Part shown: one piece after another, positions 9,287 through 17,416 of the stretch
Layout: every line of letters starts with the position of its first letter
How positions within the stretch are numbered: position 1 is the stretch's first letter
Origin: an uncultured Methanolobus sp.
GTDB taxonomy: Archaea; Halobacteriota; Methanosarcinia; Methanosarcinales; Methanosarcinaceae
Direction: 5' to 3'
Assembly (NCBI RefSeq): GCF_963665675.1
Contig: NZ_OY762426.1
Coordinates: 3,038,001-3,102,000 of the forward strand
DNA: 64,000 nucleotides
Program-made: the position numbers and the translations under genes
Notes under the pieces: generated by a model
Database searches by the model: none
What the model was told of the DNA's origin: nothing
The model's input: only the letters and a program-made list of their open reading frames with translations

Positions 9287-10452
9287 TCTGCGACCTCCTT
9301 CTTTTCAGCAGATTTATTTTTCATGGTTTCGGTTACAATAATTGCCCGTTCGATGTCTGAAAGAATGGAAAGGTCATTTACAGCCCGCTCGTATCCAAGT
9401 CGTCTCTCCCCGGAATTCATTTCCAGGAATGTCTCGCTCTGCTGCAAATAACGGAATATTCTTGTTAGCTCCTCTTTTTTCCCGCCGTCATCCATTCTTT
9501 CAAGCATCGCGCCTATATCCACAAGTTCATGCATGAAAAGGTGTTGTGCATGATTTCCCAGCAGGTTATGCATTCCATAACGTGCTGTCATTTTAGATTC
9601 GAGGGAAGGAAGCTCCTGTCTCTTAAAAAGTTCCACCGCCTCTTCAGCCAATAACATTTTCACACCATGTTTTTTCAGGCAGATGGGCAGTTCACGCAGG
9701 AATTCGAGTATTCCCTCATTGTTCTGAAGGTGGGTGTTGATAGCGTCGTATTTTATGTAGAGGGTAATGACTTCTCCTTCCATACTTGCTATCCATGATG
9801 CGAACTTGTCAGCAATTAATGGGTATCCCGGCCAGGCTTTGTCTGAGAATTTGATTTCCAGGTCTTCGCTTAAATTTATGTGTCTTAGAAGCGTTGGAAC
9901 TTCATTATCATAAACGTGCATCGGGTCGTATCCATTCATGATGTTGTGTGAACCTTCGGAGATAAAACACTTGAATCCCAATTCATGGAGCATCTTCATT
10001 ATCTTTTTATCAAAAAGAAGCTCAGTATTAACAAAAGTCTCAGGTTCAGTTCCAAAAACCTCCCTTATCATCTTTACATCCATTTCAACCTGTTTTTTGA
10101 ATTCATCCAGATCTGGAAACAGGCATGAGATGGAATGATAGTAAGGTGAAGCTGCAAATGAGACATCCCTGCTTCCAAGTTTTTTGAAACCATCTATAAT
10201 TCCAGGGTCCCATTTGCATTGTTCAAGGAAAATACCGGATATATCAAGAGTGTATTTGCCTCCGTTATCTATAGACTTAGCCAGTGATTCATTAAGAGTT
10301 TCAATGTTTGCGGCAAACTTTGTGAAATTATGGAATGCTTTTTCCATATCAAAGTATTTCTCGATATGGACATCGCCGTATCCCTCTCCCGGCCAGTACC
10401 AGCGCAGGGGCAAAGGCAGGTGTACCTCAAAACAAACGCATACGGCTTTCAT
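9283..10452 (-). CDS. GH57-like protein with lost catalytic acid (probable pseudoenzyme)
   Basis: 389-residue paralogue of the next gene. It aligns over its whole length: FEVHLPLPLRW at the N-terminus, FVNTELLF with the nucleophile position Glu144 kept, and the same spacing to region 4. In region 4, however, FMDYETFGEH of the intact neighbour is replaced by YIKYDAINTH, so the acid/base Asp is Lys234 and the following conserved Glu/Gly are gone. The HQP of region 1 is HLP. The frame is intact and the gene sits inside the operon with 4-base overlaps on both sides, so it is under selection rather than decaying. It may be a binding or regulatory partner of the active GH57, or an enzyme with altered chemistry. 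Confidence 0.82.
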   Translation of the reverse strand: MKAVCVCFEVHLPLPLRWYWPGEGYGDVHIEKYFDMEKAFHNFTKFAANIETLNESLAKSIDNGGKYTLDISGIFLEQCKWDPGIIDGFKKLGSRDVSFAASPYYHSISCLFPDLDEFKKQVEMDVKMIREVFGTEPETFVNTELLFDKKIMKMLHELGFKCFISEGSHNIMNGYDPMHVYDNEVPTLLRHINLSEDLEIKFSDKAWPGYPLIADKFASWIASMEGEVITLYIKYDAINTHLQNNEGILEFLRELPICLKKHGVKMLLAEEAVELFKRQELPSLESKMTARYGMHNLLGNHAQHLFMHELVDIGAMLERMDDGGKKEELTRIFRYLQQSETFLEMNSGERRLGYERAVNDLSILSDIERAIIVTETMKNKSAEKKEVAE

Positions 10453-11348
10453 GCTTCATCAATCTCCATTCCTGAATCATTATATGTGCTTTTTTGAACA
10501 CAATCATTGCTTATTCTTCTGGTGCCCAGTTCACTGGCAAACCATAATGTTCTCTGTGGGAAGGCGATTTCTATGCCATTCTCTTCAAGTGTTCTCTTAA
10601 TAACCCAGAGAAGCTTCATTTTTATATCATACCAGTGTGATGCAGGTGCCCATATCCTGACAATGATATTCACAGCATTGTCTCCCAGTGTGTCAACAAA
10701 GACACTTGGCCCGGGATTTATCAATGCAAAAGGTTCACGGTCAATAATGTCCCTGATGATCTCTATAGCTTCATCGGCATCATCGCTGTATCGGATTCCA
10801 ACCACATATTCGAACCTTCTGGCAAGGTTTGCAACATAATTCGTTATGCTGGTGGTGAATACCGTTTCATTTGGAATCCTGATAAACAGTCCGTCGTAAG
10901 TGCGTATTATGGTTGAAATTATTTTGATGTCCTCAACATAACCCAGCTTGTTATCGATGTTTACCTGCTCTCCGATTTTAATGGGTCTTTCGACCATGAG
11001 GAATACCCCTGAAATTAAATTACCCATAATGCTCTGGCTGGCAAAACCAAGAACAATACCAACAACTCCACCGGCAACAAGCAGACCTGAAGTATCGACA
11101 TCAAGGACCGGGAAAATAACTCCTACAACGGCAATAACAATAGATCCGTAATAGATGGATTTGACAAGAATATTGAGGTGCTCTTTATCAATCTTGTCTT
11201 TGAAAGATCGCTGCAGGTATATCGTTATACCTTTTGCTATCAGTAATGTAAAGAAAAGAATAATAATTACTGTTGCAATCTGAAGCAAGGGATCAGAGAG
11301 TGCCATAATATATGAAGACGCAGTGCTATTGGTACTACTATTATTCAT
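10449..11348 (-). CDS. MscS-family mechanosensitive channel (operon copy)
   Basis: 299-residue small-conductance mechanosensitive channel. Three hydrophobic segments lie in the first ~110 residues (about 17-40, 65-85 and 88-110). The Gly/Ala-rich pore helix reads VAGGVVGIVLGFASQSIMGNLISG, followed by the cytoplasmic beta domain with ERPIKIGEQVNI and the vestibule region. It releases solutes on hypo-osmotic stress. It overlaps the upstream DUF432 gene and the downstream GH57-like gene by 4 bases each, so it is translated as part of the glycogen operon. A second unrelated-context MscS is at 21543-22397. Confidence 0.9.
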   Translation of the reverse strand: MNNSSTNSTASSYIMALSDPLLQIATVIIILFFTLLIAKGITIYLQRSFKDKIDKEHLNILVKSIYYGSIVIAVVGVIFPVLDVDTSGLLVAGGVVGIVLGFASQSIMGNLISGVFLMVERPIKIGEQVNIDNKLGYVEDIKIISTIIRTYDGLFIRIPNETVFTTSITNYVANLARRFEYVVGIRYSDDADEAIEIIRDIIDREPFALINPGPSVFVDTLGDNAVNIIVRIWAPASHWYDIKMKLLWVIKRTLEENGIEIAFPQRTLWFASELGTRRISNDCVQKSTYNDSGMEIDEA

Positions 11349-12058
11349 ATACCAAACTCCATTATGCCTTTTGTACCTGTTATTGTGAGTTTGCGTGCCG
11401 TATAAAGTTCCACAGAACGCTTGAACCTTGATGTAGTAGGATAGGTGTTGAAATCGGTTTCAGCAAGAAGCTTGTTTATGATCTTCATGCTGGCCTTTGT
11501 ACCAATCCTTTTGTCCCCGTAGTAGATTTTCATTCCATAAGCATTGAATATTGCTTTTGTAATCTCCATATGGTAGCCGGAATAGTTCGCAATATCAAGT
11601 TCTATAAAACCTTCGTAAAGAATATCCGTGGGAGGTTCTTCTGTATAAATATCGCTTTCCCAGTGCCTGCAAATAATTCCATGCGTCTGGCTTCCGTAAA
11701 GCGTGTATTTGACTTTGGTGAATGTAAAAGCATCAATCACTTCATAACTGTAGGATTTATCAGAAACAAAGACTCCCATCTCAATGGGGAATTTAAGATA
11801 TATTTTCTTTTTATCCCCGGGGCGTATCATTGCAGGTCTTTTAAAATCAATAAGCAGAAATGATGTTATGTTCTCAGGCAGATTTACCGGTTCAATAGGA
11901 TTTATAAGGATATCTCCATCGTTATCAAGAAGAAATAGTTCCTTCTCTGCTTCTCCCTTAAAGGTCCTTTTATAGATCAGGTCGTCTCCTTCTTTTTCAA
12001 CTATTATCTCTGTATCCTCAGCTTCTCTGATAAAGGGTGGATGATATATCTCAAACAT
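11345..12058 (-). CDS. DUF432 family protein
   Basis: 237-residue protein of the archaeal DUF432 family, beta-rich with no signal peptide and no membrane segment. Recognisable features are the opening MFEIYHPPFIREAEDTEI, a central RPAMIRPGDKKKIYLKFPIEMGV stretch and SYSYEVIDAFTFTKVKYTLYG. DUF432 genes are typically found next to MscS channels in archaea, as here with a 4-base overlap, so a cytoplasmic accessory role for the channel is a reasonable guess. No catalytic motif is visible. Confidence 0.75.
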   Translation of the reverse strand: MFEIYHPPFIREAEDTEIIVEKEGDDLIYKRTFKGEAEKELFLLDNDGDILINPIEPVNLPENITSFLLIDFKRPAMIRPGDKKKIYLKFPIEMGVFVSDKSYSYEVIDAFTFTKVKYTLYGSQTHGIICRHWESDIYTEEPPTDILYEGFIELDIANYSGYHMEITKAIFNAYGMKIYYGDKRIGTKASMKIINKLLAETDFNTYPTTSRFKRSVELYTARKLTITGTKGIMEFGI

Positions 12059-12082
12059 TTCAGATCATTACTCATTTTACTA

Positions 12083-13165
12083 TTAAAGCCAGTTCTTCCT
12101 GTGGAAATATGTATACATGGAAATGAATATTAATATGTTGATTACCCACACTGCCGGATATCCCCATTTCCAGTCAAGTTCCGGCATATAACGAAAGTTC
12201 ATTCCGTACATTCCTGCAAGGAAAGTCAGGGGGATGAATATGGTTGCAATTATCGTGAGGGTTTTCATGACCTCATTCATTTTGTTGCTAATACTTGAAA
12301 GATAGACATCCAGTATTCCGGACAGCACATCCCTGTATGTTTCAATGGAATCCGCAACCTGTATCGTATGGTCGTAAACATCCTTGAGGAATACGAATGT
12401 AGTGTCTTCCAGCAAATGTGATTCAGATCGTTCCAGTCCGCTGATAACTTCCCTGAGTGGCCATACAGATTTGCGCATGTATATCATTTCTTTTTTCAGG
12501 TTGTGAATGTTCTGAAGAGTTACGGGTTCGGGATTTTCAACCAGTTCTTCTTCCAGTTCCTCAATAACCTCTCCGAACTTTTCAATGATAATAAAGTAAT
12601 TGTCAACAATAGAGTCAAGGAGTGTATATGCAAGGTAATCTGCTCCCATGAGCCTGATCCTGCCCTTTGCATTTCGAAGTCGCTCCCTTACAAAATCAAA
12701 AGTATCGCCTTCAAGTTCCTGGAAGGAAAGGACAAAGTTCTTTCCAAGTATTATGCTGATCTGTTCCGCTCTTACATCAGCACCTCCATTCCCGAGCCAG
12801 AGCATTTTAAGAACAACATATAGGTAGGAATCGTAATCCTCCATCTTTGGGCGCTGGTTTGTATGGACTATGTCTTCCATTACAAGCGGGTGAAGTCCGA
12901 AGTGGGTCCCCAGTTTTTCAATTATATCCACCTGGTGGATACCGTCAATATTTATCCAGGTGACAGTAGGGTATTCCTTGAAAGGGAAACATTCCTCTAC
13001 ATTCTCTACAACACGTTCCTGATAGTTGTCCCTGTTATAATCGATAATAGTGATCCTGGGTTTTTCCGTTCTCTCTTCCCCTATATGAATGAGAGAGCCA
13101 GGTGCAAGTCCTGCTTTTTTTGAGGCTTTGTAAGATATTTCCCTGATAATATCATCCCCGGACAA
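12083..13165 (-). CDS. corA: CorA-family magnesium/cobalt transporter
   Basis: 360-residue CorA-type divalent cation channel. A large N-terminal cytoplasmic alpha/beta domain (about 1-290) includes HFGLHPLVMEDIVHTNQRPKMEDY, the characteristic CorA block. Two C-terminal membrane helices follow, with the GMN pore signature at residues 321-323 (YGMNF) and a basic tail (FHRKNWL). Length is typical. It sits 24 bases upstream of DUF432 and 15 bases downstream of the GT4 gene. Its position inside a glycogen operon is unusual; supply of Mg2+ for nucleotide-sugar enzymes or osmotic balance are possible reasons, both inference. Confidence 0.95.
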   Translation of the reverse strand: MSGDDIIREISYKASKKAGLAPGSLIHIGEERTEKPRITIIDYNRDNYQERVVENVEECFPFKEYPTVTWINIDGIHQVDIIEKLGTHFGLHPLVMEDIVHTNQRPKMEDYDSYLYVVLKMLWLGNGGADVRAEQISIILGKNFVLSFQELEGDTFDFVRERLRNAKGRIRLMGADYLAYTLLDSIVDNYFIIIEKFGEVIEELEEELVENPEPVTLQNIHNLKKEMIYMRKSVWPLREVISGLERSESHLLEDTTFVFLKDVYDHTIQVADSIETYRDVLSGILDVYLSSISNKMNEVMKTLTIIATIFIPLTFLAGMYGMNFRYMPELDWKWGYPAVWVINILIFISMYTYFHRKNWL

Positions 13166-13180
13166 AATTGCGAATTGATT

Positions 13181-14362
13181 TTACTTATTCCTGATGAGCT
13201 GCAATTGTTCTTTATAGACATTTACTGTTGTTTCAGCTATGTTGTCCCAGTTGTACCTTGTACCTATCAGTTTCTGTCCTTCTTTTCCAAGTTCACCGTC
13301 TGCATAATTGTTGAATACATGATTTATTCCCCATGCTATGGAATCAGGATTCTGGTACACGATTATACCATCCCTGAAATTATCTATGAGGGAGATTGCA
13401 TCCGTTGCAACGATGTTCTTGCCTGCGTCCCATGCTTCAAGAAGAATTATTCCAAAGGGTTCGTTGCGACTTGGAACACATATCAGGTTGCAGGTGTTCA
13501 TCCATTTCTTTTTCACGGATTCATCCACATAACCAAGGAAGTGGCAACTGTCCATGACATTCATTTCATGTGCAAGCCTTTCACATTCAGGTCGCATTTC
13601 ACCTTCGCCGATAATGACAAACTTCGCGTCCCATCTGTTTGCCAGTACTGAGGAAATAGCTTTCACAAAAAGATCAGGTCCTTTCTGGTAATTCATCCTT
13701 CCCACAAAAAGAACAACAGGAGCATATGGATGTATGCCGTACTCTTCTTTGATCTTACCGGGGTCAATATCTATTTTCATTTTGTCCCCATGTATGCCAT
13801 TGGGTATTATGGAAAGCTTATCATCGGGTATCTGGTAAAGATACTGAATTTCCTCTTTTAGTTTTGTGGACGTAACTATGACTTTTGATGATTCATAGCC
13901 GCCTCTCCATTCACGGTGGCTGATCTCCATGGCTTCCCACCAGTTACCATGTTTGTTACCGTTCCTGCCCCATTCGGTACTATGGTACGTCATTATAAAA
14001 GGAATTCCTGATTCCTCTTTCAGCCTGCATACCAGATTAACAGGATGCCAGTCATGCACATGTGTAAGGTCAAATTTTCCAAATTTACCGGTGGCTTCAG
14101 TAAAAGCACTGTGCATCGAATCGCACATGCTGTCCATCTGCTGCACTATACCGCCATCAAGTGCATGGTACACCCTGTGATAGTGAACCCCGTTGATTAT
14201 CTCATAAGGCAGCATATCCTTGTTGCGTGTAAATATGTGTATATCATGTCCCTTTTGTGCCAGAGCTTCCGAAAGTTCGGTGACATGGGGCGCCAGACCT
14301 CCAACAGTTATGGAATTCAGGCTTTCCCATGAGAACATGGCGATTCTTAGTTTCTTTTCCAT
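13181..14362 (-). CDS. GT4-family glycosyltransferase (glycogen-synthase-like), copy 2
   Basis: GT-B fold glycosyltransferase of about 393 residues, paralogous to the gene at 2014-3183. It shares LRIAMFSWES...GGLAPHVTELSE, HDWHPVNL, TYHSTEWGRNGN and SHREWRGGYESS. The C-terminal donor domain has LFVGRMNYQKGPD and the E-x7-E motif in NEPFGIILLEA. Likely an alpha-glucan or sugar transferase of the operon. The frame begins at an ATG at 14386, but the ATG at 14362 (MEKKLRIAMF) matches the paralogue's start and is preferred. It lies immediately after the GalT-like gene, whose stop is at 14388. Confidence 0.87.
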   Translation of the reverse strand: MEKKLRIAMFSWESLNSITVGGLAPHVTELSEALAQKGHDIHIFTRNKDMLPYEIINGVHYHRVYHALDGGIVQQMDSMCDSMHSAFTEATGKFGKFDLTHVHDWHPVNLVCRLKEESGIPFIMTYHSTEWGRNGNKHGNWWEAMEISHREWRGGYESSKVIVTSTKLKEEIQYLYQIPDDKLSIIPNGIHGDKMKIDIDPGKIKEEYGIHPYAPVVLFVGRMNYQKGPDLFVKAISSVLANRWDAKFVIIGEGEMRPECERLAHEMNVMDSCHFLGYVDESVKKKWMNTCNLICVPSRNEPFGIILLEAWDAGKNIVATDAISLIDNFRDGIIVYQNPDSIAWGINHVFNNYADGELGKEGQKLIGTRYNWDNIAETTVNVYKEQLQLIRNK

Positions 14363-14387
14363 CAGACCACTTCTGAATTCAGGCATC

Positions 14388-15365
14388 TTACTCTGGATTA
14401 AGCAAATGATCTACAGCTATTTCCGGTGGAATTGTATTGATATACATTTCAGTGTTCTTTTCAAACCCTGCTGCAATTGAAGTGACAGGTGCTATCCTCA
14501 CATTGAAATGATACTTAAGATCATGGTCTATCTGGAAGAACATATAATTGTATGCCAGCTCCGGTACTGTCCTGTCAAGTAATTTGACAGCAGTTCGTAT
14601 ACAATCTCCAAGAGACATGAGCATTTCATCGGTGAAAGCAGAAATATGGTTTACATGTTTTTTGGGAAGCATCCACATTTCATACTGGTTTTTGGAGCAG
14701 TATGGTGCGATGAGGATGAAATCTTCATTCTCGTAGACCTGCCTTTCTTTCCCCTTCTCTTTCTCTATGATACGGCAATAAGGACAATTGTTCAGCTCGG
14801 AAATCGCTTTCTTCTCTTTAACGAGAGTTGGCGGCATCAGAGGAACTGCAATGAGCTGGGAATGAGTGTGTTCCAGGGACGCGCCTGCTTTTTTACCCCA
14901 GTTCTTAAAGAGTGATACGTATTCAACACCTTCCTGTGACTGGTAATGCATAACCCTGTCCCTGTAGGCTTTCATAAGCAAAAGTATCTCATCATCGGAA
15001 AAGAGATTTAACTTATTTTCATGGGAAGGACTTTCTATTATAACTTCGTGATGTCCATATCCTTTTTTGACATCAAAACCGGAATTGCGGACTTCCTCAG
15101 CGTCAGGGGATAATGCGGGATAGAGATTTGGTATACACCTGACCTGCCAGTCCGTAACCAGTTTTTCGTCAGTGTCTTTCAGGATCTCGCCATCCTTGTA
15201 AACAGCCTGTGCAGGAGGAGTCTTATCCTCATGGCCGCCGCAGAATACACAACTGTCAGCTTTCATATCTTCGCCGCAGGCTTTTGGAGCAGATGGCCTT
15301 TTTGCTCTGCCGGATGCTATTATGCAGTACTCGTCAAGGAAATAATGTTTGCGTATCTCGGACAT
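14388..15365 (-). CDS. GalT-like hexose-1-phosphate uridylyltransferase (HIT superfamily)
   Basis: 325-residue nucleotidyltransferase of the GalT branch of the HIT superfamily. It likely transfers a nucleotide to hexose-1-phosphate to make the donor sugar for the glycosyltransferases. Visible features: the zinc-type pair CVFCGG (Cys39, Cys42), GYGHHEVIIESP around residue 105, the catalytic HxHxQ triad His166-Thr-His168-Ser-Gln170 in ASLEHTHSQLIAVP, a second C-x2-C (CPYC) and the C-terminal HIT half. It is 3 bases from the upstream glycogen synthase and 1 base from a possible GT4 start. Whether the nucleotide is UDP or ADP cannot be told from sequence. Confidence 0.85.
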   Translation of the reverse strand: MSEIRKHYFLDEYCIIASGRAKRPSAPKACGEDMKADSCVFCGGHEDKTPPAQAVYKDGEILKDTDEKLVTDWQVRCIPNLYPALSPDAEEVRNSGFDVKKGYGHHEVIIESPSHENKLNLFSDDEILLLMKAYRDRVMHYQSQEGVEYVSLFKNWGKKAGASLEHTHSQLIAVPLMPPTLVKEKKAISELNNCPYCRIIEKEKGKERQVYENEDFILIAPYCSKNQYEMWMLPKKHVNHISAFTDEMLMSLGDCIRTAVKLLDRTVPELAYNYMFFQIDHDLKYHFNVRIAPVTSIAAGFEKNTEMYINTIPPEIAVDHLLNPE

Positions 15366-15368
15366 ATT

Positions 15369-17171
15369 TTACTCCATTCTTGTTCCGGTTAAAAGTTCAT
15401 AGTAGGTCTTGATTGGTTCTTCCCAGTTCATGTCCTTTGCAAGGAGATTCGCTTCCTGGCAAAGAAGGTTGTACTTAACTTTGTCATCAGTGAATGTGTC
15501 AATGAAGTAATCCATGGTAAGTGCATAGTCTGCAATTGATTCCAGATACGGTATGTTGATGTTGTCAACGACAATGACACCTCCCATCCCCATGACAAGC
15601 CTTTTGAGTGTGTGAAGAGCATCACTGAATCCGCAGATCTTACTTACGATACTTGGCGTTGCTTCTTTTCCTGCTTCAAGTCCGGTTAGCAGGAACGGTT
15701 CGTACTTTGAAGGGAAAACACCTGCAATACATCCGGCCATAAGCTCATCTGATCTCATGTTAAGGCCGCCGTCGTGGTCAGATATCCACTGAGGATACAA
15801 AACTGCTGAAACATGCCTGCTGCCATCGGTAAGTTTTGAACATTCCAGGCCTCTGCCCTTGATCATTTGCTGAAGGCGTATTTCTTCTCCCACAAGTACT
15901 TCTTCCGGAAGGTTTATCGGGAAATTCTCGGGAGTATTGGTTTTCGGTCCGTGAGCTGCTATTATAAAGCAGACAACGCGGTATTTATCATCAAGATGTC
16001 CTGCGTCAATCTCAACTTTAACCATCCTGTCAAGCAGGACAAGTGAGTCCAGCAGGTCAGGATAACCTTTGTTCTCGATCTCAATACGGGATATTGAAAA
16101 GATGGGGATTATTCTTTCAGGAGGGATTACTTTTCCATTATACACGCTGTGTAATTTTTCAGAAAGGAAATTCTGTATTTTTTCCCTGCACTCTGTTTTC
16201 TTGTCCCATTTTATGTCATCCTCATTCTCATCTATTCCGTTGCGGACGATTATTGAATCGATTCCATAGAAGAGTTTTATTTCTTTGCGTGTGGAATCTC
16301 CGACAGCGGTAACGACATCTGCAAACCCCGATAGTGATTCCAGCTTTGCGAAATTCACAGGAACGCCGCTATCCCAGGAACTATCGTTTTCCCTGATCTT
16401 CTGTATGGATTTATGTCCAGAAGATCTTCCCGGAAGTGTTGCATGGTATGTTGCAACGCTTCTCACGCTGATTCCCAGTTTCTTAAGCCTTGCAAGTGCA
16501 TAGAATACTCCAAACTCATGACAGTGAAGTGAAACATGGACTTCCGGCATAAGGGATGCAGCAAACTCAGAAATTGCTTCATCGGAATACTCTTCTGAGC
16601 TTGTTTCCCTTGATGTTACAAGAGCTTTCACAAACTCGGAAATGGAATAGGAAAGGTTAAGATAATGATTATATTCCATCCCATTGCCCATATTCTCATA
16701 GCTCATGGAATCAAGGCCAATAAGGTCATATGCTTCTGCTTTAACAGCACTTGCCAGACACATATCAGTTCCTTTGTAGTCAACACTGACCCGGCAAAAA
16801 TCATTTGTCTTGAACATGAGATGTATGACTTTCACACCATGTACTGTCTCAACTGCAGGGAATGCTTCAATACCCTTTGTTTTCAGTTCCTCGATAGCTT
16901 CAAAGATGGGACCCTCAGGTTCGAGTTCTTCCATATCGCTCATTTCAGTTATACGGTTCAGTCCTTTGTTCCAGTCAGACCCGCTGTGACCGTAGTAAGG
17001 TCCTGCAACGACTATAAAAGGAGCCGGTTTCTCGTCGATAACCCCTTTTGCGATCAGATTTGCAAGGTTCTTTGCTTCGGCATCGATGACATTCCATATG
17101 CCACCCATTTTGTTGGACTTAGGTCCGGCTTCTTCTCCCGCTATTATTACACATTTGCTTTCCAGCATCAT
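15369..17171 (-). CDS. GT3-type (eukaryote-like) glycogen synthase
   Basis: 600-residue glycogen synthase resembling the GT3 family of fungal and animal enzymes rather than bacterial GT5 GlgA. The N-terminus has EAGPKSNKMGGIWNVI, equivalent to the KVGGIYTV-type donor loop. The middle has THAT-like ATYHATLPGRSSG and VTAVGDSTRKEI. The C-terminal acceptor/donor loop is FPSKYEPFLLTGLEAG, matching the GT3 YEP-x-G-x-x-x-LE pattern. It extends the alpha-1,4 glucan chain from a nucleotide sugar in the cytoplasm. First gene of the thirteen-gene minus-strand cluster, so its promoter region probably drives the operon. Two ATG codons begin the frame (17171 and 17168). Confidence 0.88.
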   Translation of the reverse strand: MMLESKCVIIAGEEAGPKSNKMGGIWNVIDAEAKNLANLIAKGVIDEKPAPFIVVAGPYYGHSGSDWNKGLNRITEMSDMEELEPEGPIFEAIEELKTKGIEAFPAVETVHGVKVIHLMFKTNDFCRVSVDYKGTDMCLASAVKAEAYDLIGLDSMSYENMGNGMEYNHYLNLSYSISEFVKALVTSRETSSEEYSDEAISEFAASLMPEVHVSLHCHEFGVFYALARLKKLGISVRSVATYHATLPGRSSGHKSIQKIRENDSSWDSGVPVNFAKLESLSGFADVVTAVGDSTRKEIKLFYGIDSIIVRNGIDENEDDIKWDKKTECREKIQNFLSEKLHSVYNGKVIPPERIIPIFSISRIEIENKGYPDLLDSLVLLDRMVKVEIDAGHLDDKYRVVCFIIAAHGPKTNTPENFPINLPEEVLVGEEIRLQQMIKGRGLECSKLTDGSRHVSAVLYPQWISDHDGGLNMRSDELMAGCIAGVFPSKYEPFLLTGLEAGKEATPSIVSKICGFSDALHTLKRLVMGMGGVIVVDNINIPYLESIADYALTMDYFIDTFTDDKVKYNLLCQEANLLAKDMNWEEPIKTYYELLTGTRME

Positions 17172-17416
17172 TCCCGTCTCCCTTAATTATCTTCTTTTCT
17201 AAATAGAGTTCCGATTATATATGAAAATATCTGAAAATAAAATAATGACAATTGTAATTTTACTATTCTGACATTAATAATTATATATAATGTAGTTAAT
17301 ACTAATAAGTAGGGTTTATCTGGTCCAGATTATGCACAGTACATTGATTTGGCCAACATGTGTGTAACAATTTAACATATTAAGATATAACAAATCATTA
17401 AGGCAGGCTAGCGTTT
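17172..17416. promoter_or_regulatory. Divergent promoter region, glycogen operon / hybrid kinase
   Basis: 245 bases between two divergently transcribed genes. An AT-rich symmetric TATATA stretch at about 17283-17292 can serve as a TATA box on the minus strand for the glycogen operon, which would leave a leader of roughly 85-90 bases. Further AT-rich sequence (ATATTAAGATATAAC, about 17378-17392) lies close to the kinase start on the plus strand. No clear dyad operator was found. Assignment rests only on base composition and position. Confidence 0.45.
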
